Assembly (NCBI GenBank): GCA_963691705.1
Contig: OY829544.1
Location: 36,787,917 to 36,851,916 of the forward strand
Source of the DNA: Viola odorata
Lineage: Eukaryota; Streptophyta; Magnoliopsida; Malpighiales; Violaceae
DNA: 64,000 nt
Reading direction: 5' to 3'
The notes under the pieces were generated by a model. That model had not been told where the DNA came from, did no database searches, and saw only the letters and a program-made list of their open reading frames with translations. The first letter of the stretch is position 1, and each line of letters opens with the position of its first letter. Of this stretch, positions 51,561-61,849 are shown in pieces. The translations under genes and the position numbers were made by a program.

Positions 51561-53062
51561 CCCTACTAATTCTGATTTTGGTGATATTTATAGTAATTGC
51601 ATGACTATTGTCGAGTCTAAGTTTTATAGACATGATGGGTATTTGTTCAAGCGAAAACGCTTATGTGTGCCAAATTGTTCTTTAAGAAAATTACTAGTGA
51701 GCGAGTCTCATAGTGGAGGTTTGATGGGTCACTTTGGCATGACTAAGACTTTTGGATATACTCCAGGAGCATTTTTATTGGCCCTATATGAAGCGAGATG
51801 TAGTCCGCATCATCGCTAGGTGTCTAGTTTGTCATAAGGCAAAATCTAGGGTTTCTAATCATGGTGAGTATATTCTTTTACCATCCTTTGACCGATTTAT
51901 CCATGAATTTTATTATAGGGTTGTGTAAGTCTAGGTGAGGGAAGGATAGTATTTTTGTTGTAGTCGATCATTTTTCAAAGATGGCACATTTTATTCCTTG
52001 TGCTAATACTCATGATGCGACTCATATTGCTAACTTTTTTTTCAAAGAAGTGGTGCGTCTATATGGAGTACCTTTAACCATTGTTAGCGATCATGATGGT
52101 AAGTTCCTTAGCCATTTTTGGAGAGTTTTGTGGAATAAATTAGGTACAAAATTGCTATATTCAACATCTTGTTATCTACAAACCGATTGACAAATGGAAG
52201 TGGTTAATCAAAATTTAGGATCCTTATTTCCCATGTTAGTTAGTAAGCATAATTCTAGTTGGGTTGATTATTTACCTTTTATCGAGTTTGCTTATAACCG
52301 TTCTATTCATTCGAGTACTCATTATTCACCTTTTGAGATTGTGTATGGCTTTAATCCTAAAACACCATTGGATTTAACCCCATTATCTTTAAGTGATGTT
52401 TCTAGTCTAGATGGAGCAAAGAAGGCAGATTTGGTGAAGAAAATTCATGAGCAAGCCAAACGCAACATTGAGCGGATGAATGTGAAGTTGGCGCACAAAA
52501 GAAATCTTGGAAGGACTATGGTATCCTTCAATGTAGGTGATTAGGTTTGGCTACACTTACACCGAGAATAGTTTCTAGCCCAATGCCAAGGAAAGATGTC
52601 CATAAGAGGCGACGACCTGTTTCAAACTATTGAGAAGATCAACAATAACGCCTACTAGCTTGACTTGTCTATTTAGTATGGTTCCGTTAGTGCTACATTT
52701 AACATGACTGAATTGACTTATTTGATGTAGGTGATAAGGATGATGGTGCTGATTCGAGGATGAATCCTTTAAAAGGGGAAGGGAATGATGCGAATCCTCG
52801 CACCAACCCTAGCACATTGCATGCGCACGCCGTACCATTACCGCCCATTGGACCAATGACACGAGCGAAAGGCAAGGAGATCCAAGTGAGGTTATCACAG
52901 CTCATCCATAAGGATTTGCATTGCAAGGCACTCATCAAAGAGGCTGTGTTGCATGAGAAAGCCCCACGGCTTGTGACGTTGCTCGTTGCCGCGCCATGCG
53001 CACCCAACAACACCTACAATTTTGACGCCCAAGCCATCTTGGACATAGGCAATAATCAGTGA
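51561..53062 (+). pseudogene. Chromovirus-like integrase and C-terminal tail
   Basis: Zinc domain about 51640-51850 ([22 protein letters not shown] ... CLVCHKAKS) with frameshifts. Core 51940-52544: [26 protein letters not shown] (second Asp) and YLQTD-stop-QMEVVNQNL (Glu kept, stop before it). An acidic/basic tail, GDKDDGADSRMNP ... GPMTRAKGKEIQ, ends at 53060-53062. Confidence 0.85.
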
Positions 53063-53227
53063 GCCCTGGATGAAATACAAGACCCTTTGGGATGTTAGGG
53101 AGTTGCTGGTCAAGTTTCAGCTCAAACGCACGAGGCGTTTAGGAGATAGCACAGTCGACTTTTCCATGAGCAAGAGTGTGCGCCTAGACCGTCCGACTTG
53201 AGCGATCGGACCAACTTTCATTCTGGC
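53063..53227 (+). other. 3' non-coding end of chromovirus-like element
   Basis: Short stretch with no ORF. No clear polypurine tract directly before the LTR (it ends CTTTCATTCTGGC). Confidence 0.5.
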
Positions 53228-53721
53228 TGTGGGAATCCTATTTTTATTAGTTATAGAACTTCTAGATATATTATGTAATTAGTTTCATTAATTATTTAAG
53301 TTAGAGTTGAACTAGAAGTAGGAAAATACTTATAATTCTATTCCTAGTAGGTTTCGCGCATGCCTATATAAGGAGCGCACAAACTCATTGTAAATAAGAG
53401 CTTACTTTGATTAATGAAAATCCAGAGAATGTTTCTCTAAATTATTCATGCGTAAACCTTGTTCCTTCTTGAGTTTGAACACTCGATTAGGTTAGCAAGT
53501 AAAACCCTCATTGATTCGTAGGTCTAGTTTGATATTCACAGGTTGAATATAGGGTTAGAGATCATTTCAAGAACCTCACTTGATAAGTTTAGTTTGGTTA
53601 ACATAGGTTGTTAACAGGGTTAAACAGTCTTGTTGAGTCTATCTATTTTTGCATCAAAATCCAGACCTTGAACTAGATCACAAATTGAAGTATATGCCTC
53701 CTAGGCAACTAGGATCGTATA
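53228..53721 (+). repeat. Chromovirus-like 3' LTR
   Basis: Starts TGTGGGAATCC and ends near AGGATCGTATA, where the 5' LTR has CCTATCA. TATA box at about 53365-53372. Matches 47486-47957 with scattered changes. Confidence 0.8.
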
Positions 53722-53739
53722 AATTCTCCTCTTCTGCCA

Positions 53740-53986
53740 CATCATGGTGTAACTACCTACTGCCATACTCGTGATGTGACGTGCCTTGTATATGAGAACT
53801 AGAGGTACCATTAGTGTTTTGGACGTAATGCTTGAATGGTAAGTCATCCCGCAACTTATCGACCTTATCCTTCATGTGGACTTCGGCTACCTTCCTCCAC
53901 TGCTCCATCTCGTCAAATCTCGCATTGAGATTTTTCAGAATGGTAATCAACTCCTGTCGCTTAACTTTGTCTGATGATTTATCCGA
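53740..53986 (-). pseudogene. gag N-terminus of reverse chromovirus-like fragment
   Basis: Minus-strand frame 53950-53753 (65 codons): MITILKNLNARFDEMEQWRK matches the start of gag at 48786. It ends in a stop after EYGSR; only the N-terminal part is present. Confidence 0.7.
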
Positions 53987-54774
53987 TATTCTTATATCTC
54001 CTGAAAGTCACAACACAAAATAAAACGTAAAATTGCACTAAACCTAGCACTCCCTTACGTGTTTAACTCTCTATTGTCCTCACAAAATCACTCAATGTCT
54101 TAGTAATATCTTTGCTATTGTTCCTACATAAACCATTAGTGACTCGAGAGTTTCAAAGAAGGCTTCCAAGAAGACACACAAAGACAACTAGCTTCGAAGG
54201 AAGTTTTGATGCCTAACAAGAGGTTAGTTACAAGAGAAATCAACTAAACAATTGTTAAGATGGTGCAGAAGATAATATTTAGAATAAAGGAAAAGCTCAA
54301 AAGACTCAAGAAGACTCAAATAGCTCATGGATTGTGAGTGGTATACGATTGTGCATGCGATTGTGCTTCCCGTGCTAAATTTTGATTCTGATCACCAAAT
54401 ATGATTTTTCTTTCTGATTTATAGCTCAAATATTCCCTAGTATTTTGTATTTTGTTTCTTTTCTGATTTCAATTTTTTTTTACTCTTTTTAGCTACTCTA
54501 AAACACTGACTCTTTTTGATATTTTGTGACTCTTTTCTAGATAGACACAAAATAAATTAAAAACAAGCAAATCGCACACAAGTTTGCTTAAAATGCACAC
54601 ACAGAGCTAGACTTAGCTCGACTTGACTCAAACAAGCTAACACACGACACACAAGAAGATTGGTTATAGAATGGGGTAGAAGAAGAACCAATCTCAATAA
54701 AGAGAATAATTAAAATAGTAAAGGATAGATGGATATAAACCAAACCTTAGAATGCCTTGAGCTCCGCTACCACA
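53987..54774 (-). promoter_or_regulatory. PBS and leader of reverse chromovirus-like fragment
   Basis: On the minus strand the LTR end GTATCA is followed by TGTGGTAGCGGAGCTC (54774 downwards), the same PBS style as at 47958. The leader is A/T-rich with no gene. Confidence 0.65.
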
Positions 54775-55251
54775 TGATACGATCCTAATTGCCTAGGCCC
54801 GATTTGAGTTGTTGATCTAGTTCAAAGGTTTGAGAGTTATGCGAAAATTGGATAGATAGGCTTACAAGTGCAAACCTAGACTTGATAACAACCTGTGTTA
54901 CCCAACCTAGTCGATTTCAAGTGAGGTTCTTGATCGATGCTAGACCTATATTCAACTCGTGAATATTAACCTAAGGGAAACGATCAATAAGATAGCAATT
55001 TTGTGTTTTACTTGAAACTAACCCTACCTTGCCGAACTGAAGATTAGAACAAGGTTCGCAAAGAAAAACAGAGTAAATACTCCCAAGACAAAGGTGTCTC
55101 TCTCAACAATGAGTCAAACGGCTCCTTAAATAGGCGTTAATCGTAACTTCTACTTCGAATAGAACTAGGAGTTCTACTCAATTAATTATTCTATCTAATT
55201 AGCTAAATAACTAAATAAGATAAATAATAAATATAACTAATTAATGTTCCA
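54775..55251 (-). repeat. LTR of reverse chromovirus-like fragment
   Basis: The minus strand ends AGGATCGTATCA. TATA-like CCTATTTAAGG at about 55121-55131. It shares blocks such as AAGAACCTCACTTGA and AACTAGATCA with the LTRs at 47454 and 53228 but is more diverged. Confidence 0.75.
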
Positions 55252-55872
55252 GAAGCTTCAAGAGGTTTCCTTCATGGCTGGGCCTTGACGCGGCTATCTT
55301 CCCAAGTCAGATGTCGACTTGCGCTCTCTCTGCCAGCGATAATGTCGACTCGAGCTAACTTCCAATTGGCTCATACTTTTGGGCTGAAAGTCGGTCCAAC
55401 GTGATCTAACATCCTCAATTGTAGGAAATAAGGTCGATCGCTTGCATCTGACCTTCTGAGTCTAGACCGGCTCCTACACAATTACCGCATACGTATTGAC
55501 TTCTTGCGTGCGAGAATATCACCATGGTCCATCTGATGATCTAGACGTGAAAACATCTCCATACTTGGTCCCGGCACAGCTAACACCTCAAATTGTCCAG
55601 TGAGGCTAATAGATCCCTAGTCGAAGCCTTTCTTCCATGAAATGGCTAGGTTGGACATTCCTGACGCATTCATTGGTACACTAGTATCCGATATGAGCTT
55701 CCCTCACCCTGTGGCTTAAACTGGCAGCACCTCTGGCTCTGTCTCTATGCCCAGAGGTTGTTGTAACCTCTCTTGATGCTTCGTGACATCCTTGGATCGG
55801 CGTCTTGGTCCGATTGGCCCTAGCTGCATGGTGCATGATGATGTGGGATGGGGTCAGAACTGTATCACTCAT
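55252..55872 (-). pseudogene. pol C-terminal tail and 3' flank of reverse fragment
   Basis: The minus-strand frame ending at TAA 55716-55718 reads MQLGPIGPRRRSKDVTKHQE, the 'GPITRARAK'-type tail of chromovirus Pol. Between it and the LTR is non-coding DNA that resembles the 3' end of the plus element (GGACCGACTTTCAG versus GGACCAACTTTCA). Confidence 0.6.
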
Positions 55873-56882
55873 GTCCACATTTGATGCTAAGATTTTTAGG
55901 TTTGCATATTTAGTAGGACGTTTTGAGCATGATGATGATTTTTGTGAAATTTACAAAGCATGTGAAAATTGTCCCATGATGGTTTCTTGTTTAAACATCA
56001 TAGACTTTGCATTCTTAAGTCTATCATTAGGGAATTGCTTGTGTTAGAAGCGTATGGTGGTGGATTATCCGGCCATTTTGGTATTGATAAAACTTTGCAT
56101 GCCTTGAAAAATTATTTCTTTTGGCCAAAAATGAAAATTTATGTAGCTAGGGTAATTGAAAGATGCGTGACATGTAAAAAGCCTAAGTCAAAATTGATGC
56201 ATCATTCTACTTACACGCCATTACCCGTAGCTAATCACCCAAGGATTTATTTATCAATGGATTTTATGCTAGGATTGTTGTTGTAGACCGCTTCTCTTAA
56301 ACGACTCATTTCATTCCTTGTGCTAAAACTCATGATGTTAATTACATTGCTCAATTATTTTTCCAGAATATGGTGTGTTTACATGGCATAGCTAGGAGCA
56401 TTGTTAGTGATGGTGACATAAAATTTTTGAGTCATTTTTGGCATACATTGTGGGAGAAACTAGGTACTAGGCTCCTCTTCTCTACCACATGCCATCCCCA
56501 AACAAATGGGCAAACCAAGGTGGTGAATAGGACCCTTATTTTTATTGCTAAAAAGGGGGATCAATAGGAAGAAAACCTTACTTTTCTTAAATTTTCATTC
56601 AGAAAAGGGAAGTTGAGCCCTAGAGGCAACGAGCCATTTGAGATTCTTCACCGAATCAATGATAATGCTTATGTCTTGGACCTACCTTCAGAGTATGGGT
56701 CCATTAGCCATTCTTTCAATGTTAATGGCTTGACTTTATTTCATGTAGGAGATGAAGGATTGGAGGCTATGGATTCGAGGATGAATCCTATCGAAGGGGG
56801 AGGTGATGATGTGATACAAGGAGCCTCCGAAGGACCTGTGATTAGAACCAAGGCGCAGAAGATGGCCTTGTGGTTCGAGTGA
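55873..56882 (+). pseudogene. Chromovirus-like integrase fragment
   Basis: Zinc domain GGGLSGHFGIDKTLHALKNY ... CVTCKKPKS (about 56059-56196), then DFMLGLLL and a stop. The core, in another frame, has SFLVLK-type decay, then [20 protein letters not shown] and [16 protein letters not shown] (about 56418-56540) where Glu is replaced by Lys (TKVVN for TEVVN). After a deletion comes the tail FEILHRINDNAYVLDLPSEYG ... DSRMNPIEGGGDDV, ending at 56880-56882. The enzyme is dead: the third catalytic residue is changed and part of the core is lost. Confidence 0.85.
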
Positions 56883-57653
56883 GCTCTAGCTGAGGAGGAC
56901 CAAGGTGAGGACCACCAAAAACATGGCGCGACCATCAAGATGGCCATCGTGCACCATGGTCTCGACGGGCAACACCAAACGGATATTGTATCAGCCCTAG
57001 CCTATCATACGGAACGATGTAGCGCACCATCGCACGGGATAGAGCCACATATCATCGTACCCTCTCACAAAATAGAGCAGCATGCCATCGCACGGAACAA
57101 CCTCACATAGAATGGGCCTTGCGCCTCAGTACAGCCCTGACCCAGCACACACGTGTAACACGGGTCGCGAGCATGTCCGCGACACGGACCCGCATGGGAC
57201 TTAGCCGCGACACATGGCACATGGGTGCACCCTACCCCTTTTGGGAGCCAAGTCTCACCTTTTGAAGCAACCAAGTTAGCCGGCCATTCCCAAGGCCATT
57301 TTAGTATATTCTACTTAGTTTCTACCCTAGATATAAATAGTCAAGTGTTACTTTATTTTAGTTAGTTTTTGTTGAAAGTGAATATTGGTTGAGTAAAGGA
57401 AACTTTCTCCTTGTTCACCCAAAAACTCTCTTACATCTCCATAAGTAAAGCTTTCAAATCGTCAAACTTGTAATCATTTTCTTTATCTTTAATATAAGCA
57501 TTTCCATTTCGTCTTGTATTTTTATTTCTTATCTCAATCCTCTTGTTTGTTTTCTTTCTTCTATTTTCCGCACTTTCATCTTGTTCATTGCTTGTGTAAC
57601 TTGTCTTGAAATAGATCCATCTTTTTCTCTAAATATGCACCCAAATCGCCTAG
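56883..57653 (+). repeat. 3' flank and partial LTR of the chromovirus-like fragment
   Basis: No gene. GATATAAATAG at about 57331 is a TATA-like box in what is probably the LTR; its start cannot be set by eye. Ogre 2 cuts it at 57653. CCTAG (57649-57653) should be the target duplication, but its partner is outside the window. Confidence 0.55.
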
Positions 57654-58589
57654 TGTTGATACCCGAATTTTGACGTCATTTTTATTTAATTTTAGCATTT
57701 CTGTTATTTAGTTAATTTACAGTCATTTTCAGTTGATTTAATGTCGCTAGCATTCTTAGGTGTTTCGTTGCATTTTAGCATCATCGTTAGCTTTCGAAAT
57801 CGCATTTTTATTTTTTTCGGCGTGTATTTTCATTATTATTATCATTAATATTTTTAGCCTTAAAAATCACGTTTTTAACTATCCGGCAGTCAGTTGCTAG
57901 TTTTTTCTTCGTTTTAGGTCATCTCATGATTTTTAGGATTTTTTATGTTTTAGCGCATTTTTTAGTATTTTTATTATTTTATTATTTTATTATTTTATTA
58001 TTATTTTCATTCGAGTTGTTATTGGACTCGAGTAAGTCTGCTCGGACAATAGCTCGACTTTAAAATGTTTTCCATCAACTAGTTGCTAGCTTTTTTTCTG
58101 CTCGCAACGGTCTACAGCGTTTCGTGTAATTTTAGGCGTAACGTTTTTATTTTTCCATTTGCGCGTTTCACGCTTTTGAACGAGAAAATAAATGCGCTAA
58201 GCGGAAAATTTTCATTATTCGCTGTATACAGTTAAACCCGTCATATTTTTCTCTACGCGTGGGTACCTTCGGCTCGAAAAGTCAGAACGTTTGGTCGCGG
58301 GAACCGGCTCGAGGCCATTTAAATCAGATAAAAGGCCATTTGATCATGGCCATTGATCTGGTCAACCAAGTAAAGTCAACCAGATCAATCGCCCTTGAAT
58401 TAATGTGCATAATGCACATGCACAGTGCACGCACGAGGAAGGCAACGAAGTCCTCGCCCGAGTCACCTGCTCCCATCGCGTCCTAGCCCTCTAGCCCTCC
58501 GCCATCATCACGACTCCCCTAGCCTTGCCACCGCGACCAGCTGGCCACCACGCGCAGCTCCCCCGTCCTCCAACCCATGCGATTTTGCC

Positions 58590-58741
58590 TATAAATACAA
58601 GCTTCCATCCTTCGTAAAAATGGTCCAAAATTTTGCAAGAAAAAGGCCATTGCCCCTCTCCATTTTTCCAGGCCAGTCCACAAACCAGCTGAACCACCTC
58701 CTTGCGCTCAATCCTCTCCTCTTCCGATAAGCACTGTAAGC
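58590..58741 (+). promoter_or_regulatory. Ogre 2 TATA box, leader and putative splice donor
   Basis: TATAAATA at 58590, donor ACT/GTAAGC at 58736. The leader between them has one ATG at about 58619, right at the expected start of transcription, opening a short ORF that ends before the donor. Confidence 0.55.
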
Positions 58742-59999
58742 ATTTCTTTCCCTTGTTTTTCTTTTAAATTCCATTTTAAGTTTAGGTAATTAATTAACCA
58801 CTAAAACCCGCTGCAACCACCCTATTTTCAGTCTAATTTCACCATGCTAACATTAGTTTAAATTACCGTTGCTTAGTTTAATTGTTTCGTCAATTAACGT
58901 CAAAATGCATCTCTTTGTTTTCCTCAAAAGCATGCTGTTTTCGTCGCCTGGTTCGTCACCTCCGTCGCCGGCAGTGGCGCCGGCGATGTGAGGTTGAAGA
59001 TGAGATGATCGGGCGGCATGGCCCTTCGCGAAATGAAAGAAAGGTGATGGGTCAAGCCCATCACCATTTAAATTAATTTCCTTGGGCCAGGAATTGTTCC
59101 TGGCCCATTTCTCCAAATTTCCAACCTGGGCCCAGCCTATTTATATTTTTCCGAGTCTTCGATTCGTTATTTTTTTACGAAAAATGCTCACATGCTTCGT
59201 ATAATCATTCTTCATGATACGTGCTATTTTTCCTATAATTTATGCATGAATTGTTTAGTTCACTTTTTTGTAAAATATTTCGTATGCTTATTCTTGCCTC
59301 AAGTTTGTTTATTGAACTGTTGTTTTTATATACTTGAATTAATCGTTTCTTATCGTGATATTTATTTCATTTAACTTCAGTCATTTATATTTAGCAATTT
59401 AAATTCAGTCATTTAAATTACCGCCTATATGGTCGGTTGTCATTTAATTTTCCGCAAATTATCAACTGCTTTTCATTTTCGTAAATATTCAACTGCTTTA
59501 ATTTTTCGCAAACTGCTGGAAATCCTTCCGCAAATTATCAACTGTTTAAATTCTTTGCACTTTAATTTTCCGCAATTTACTTTCGGCAATTTAAATTCAA
59601 TACCTCCTACATGGTCGGTCACATTTCAATTTTTGTAAATATTCAACTGCTTTAATTTTTCGCAAACTGCTGGAAATCCTTCCGCAAATTATCAACTGTT
59701 TAATTTTTCGCACTTTAATTTTCCGCATTTTACTTTTCCGCACTTTACTCTTCTGCACTTTAATTTTTTGCAATTTACTTTCGGCAATTTAAATTCAATA
59801 TACCACCTATATGGTCGGTCGCATTTTAATTCTCGTAAATATTCAACTGCTTTAATTTTTCGCAAACTGCTGGAAATTCTTCCGCAAATATCAACTGTTT
59901 ATTTTCTGCAAATATCCAACTGCTTATTCTCTGCATTATCAACTGTTTTATTTTCTGCAAATCATCAAACTTTTTTAATTCCCTGTAAACCGTCGACTG

Positions 60000-60420
60000 C
60001 ATTTAATTTTGCTGCACTCAGCATTTTAATTGTCATATGCGTAAAATCAATCATTTTTCGCACGCAATCCACGTAGCATTTAATTTTCGTATGCGAAAAA
60101 TCAATCATTTTTCGCATGCAATAAACGTAGCCTTTGAATTCTCGTATGCTTAAAATCAATCATTTTTCGCATGCAATCCACGTAGCATTTAAATTCTCGT
60201 ATGCTTAAAATCAATCATTTTTCGCATACAATCAATGTAGCATTTAATTTTCGTATGCGTTAAATCCATCATTTTTCGCATGCAATCAACTCAGCATTTA
60301 ATTTTCGTATGCGTTAAATCCATCATTTTTCGCATGCAATCAACTCAGCATTTAATTTCCGTATGCGTGAAATCCCTCATTTCTCGCATGCAATCAACTG
60401 TCATTTAAATTTTTGCACTC
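60000..60420 (+). repeat. Hairpin minisatellite of Ogre 2 LTR
   Basis: About eight units of 55-60 bp of the type GTATGCG...AAATC(A/C)ATCATTTTTCGCATG, fewer and more diverged than in Ogre 1. Left arms are mostly GTATGC rather than CATGCG. Confidence 0.85.
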
Positions 60421-61314
60421 ATAAAATTGCCTATTTATTTTTCAAGCTATCACTAACACTCTATTTTTGTAGGTTTTAATTTCAAGCTTCGCTCGAAAGT
60501 ACGCCTTTCGTTCCTATTTTATTTATTCAACGCTTTTCTGCAAATATTAACTGCACGCATGATATATAGAATTGCTAGAACTAAAATCAACCCACATGAA
60601 CAACGTGTTTAAAGAGTTGCTTAAAATGCCATGTTCATATGATTTTAAATTCCCGCTTATATTGACTGCATGTACATGGGGACTTTCGATCCCACATCAG
60701 TTTTCCACTTCAAAAATCTATCATTTAAACTTGTACTCTGTTAGCAATCCATGTTAGGATCACGTAGTAATTAATGTAATCATGCATGGCCCGATGATGA
60801 AAAAAGAGGGCGCTCATTCAGTCTTACGGAAATTTCAGTCCCATCACGTTGCGGTCAGGAATAATCGATCGATCTTGATAAACGGTAACCCCGTTCGAAA
60901 GATCTTTTTATTATTTCTGAACGGTCACGATCATAGAAAAGACTAAAGTGACGATTCCTCTGAGGGCCCCCTTTTTCAAAACGCATTTTTCAAACACCTT
61001 TTTAAACACCTCTCTCATCAACCGGTAACCGTTTTCGGATGTGACTCGGGTGCCTAACACCTTCCCGAGACCATAATACGACCCCGAACCTTTGTCTGGG
61101 GTCCAGACCCCTTTTTTTTTGTGCCTTTAGTTTTTTTTTACTTATTATATTTCTTATGCCATGACGATTAGGGTTCCCTAAGCCTAGCAACCAAATTAGG
61201 GTGGGGACTTCATTGCATGCTGCTAGCGTCCTTTTATGCCGAGCATCTGAAGGTCTCAAATTTCGTTGCACACTCGCGAATTACTCTTTTTCGTAATTTT
61301 TGTGGGGCGCGACA

Positions 61315-61849
61315 GTTTGGCGACTTCACTAGGGACTTTAGGGTCGGAGCCGGTTTTATCTTTTTAGAGAGGTGTTTTATTTGTTTATTTATTTGCTTTG
61401 ATCAATTGCTGGTTTGTTTATTTATTTGCTTTATCAATTGTCATATGCATTTCATAGCGCCCTACACCCAGGGGACAATTACCAAAATAGGAGGGTAGTA
61501 GTGACGCCCTAGGACACATGTCCTGGGTAGTGTTCACCAATCCCAACTCGGATGAACCCCTAAAGCCAGTCGAAAGGTTATACAATTTCGCAAGAAATTG
61601 GGAGACTGGACGACACTTTAGGGACCTTTTCATGGTATCATCCGGGAACCATTCAAGCCAGTTAGAGGTGTCAGAATCAGAGCCCAGCACGTGCATCATG
61701 ATTATACCTGTTTGTTGTGGCTCTATTTGTTTTGCTGGCATATTGATGTGATTTTTCTGTTATACGAACTGTAAATTTCTTACACGTGCAGGTTACTTCG
61801 TATTTAAAATTTTATTTTTGTCCCATAGGACCCATCTTGCTCATTCGAC
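61315..61849 (+). promoter_or_regulatory. Ogre 2 PBS and leader
   Basis: PBS TGGCGACTTCACTAGGGA from 61318, one change from Ogre 1 (G to A). The leader has the same short upstream ORF start (61518), then diverges by a 1-nt indel. Acceptor-like TTTTGTCCCATAG ends at 61828, again 22 nt before the ORF1 ATG. Confidence 0.75.

Larger units (their letters stand above)
47454..53721 (+). mobile_element. Chromovirus-like Ty3/gypsy element, internally deleted
   Basis: Two LTRs of about 500 bp (47454-47957, 53228-53721) flank a PBS and broken gag, protease, RNase H and integrase. The palm of RT is missing. LTRs are about 88-90 percent alike by eye, so this is much older than the Ogre insertion. No target duplication is seen (TTCAA versus AATTC). 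Integrase and tail wording ([31 protein letters not shown]) is that of plant chromovirus-type gypsy elements; I see no chromodomain. Confidence 0.8.
53722..55872 (-). mobile_element. Chromovirus-like fragment in reverse orientation (pol tail-LTR-PBS-gag)
   Basis: Reading the minus strand from 55872: pol C-terminal tail, 3' non-coding DNA, an LTR, then a PBS, leader and gag start. One LTR with internal sequences on both sides is not the normal order. It points to two tandem copies sharing an LTR, or to unequal recombination. It abuts the plus-strand element at 53721. Confidence 0.7.
55873..57653 (+). mobile_element. Chromovirus-like 3' fragment (integrase to LTR), truncated by Ogre 2
   Basis: Plus-strand fragment that begins at the RNase H-integrase linker and ends in an LTR, where Ogre 2 inserted. 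It is a different sub-family from the element at 47454. No 5' part is present in the window. Confidence 0.75.
57654..61314 (+). repeat. Ogre 2 5' LTR
   Basis: Begins TGTTGATACCCG and ends GGGGCGCGACA. TATA box 58590-58597, donor-like GTAAGC 58736, hairpins at about 59043-59107, long repeats about 59400-59830, about eight hairpin minisatellite units at about 60035-60410, and a conserved block TTTCAAGCTTCGCTCGAAAG after a TTTTTGTAG acceptor-like site (60472). An extra segment of about 80 bp at 60845-60930 is absent from Ogre 1. Confidence 0.95.

Noticed and set aside
52699..53113. Minus-strand ORFs near the chromovirus 3' end
   Set aside because: The plus-strand Pol tail motifs (DSRMNP, GPMTRAKGKE) explain the region.
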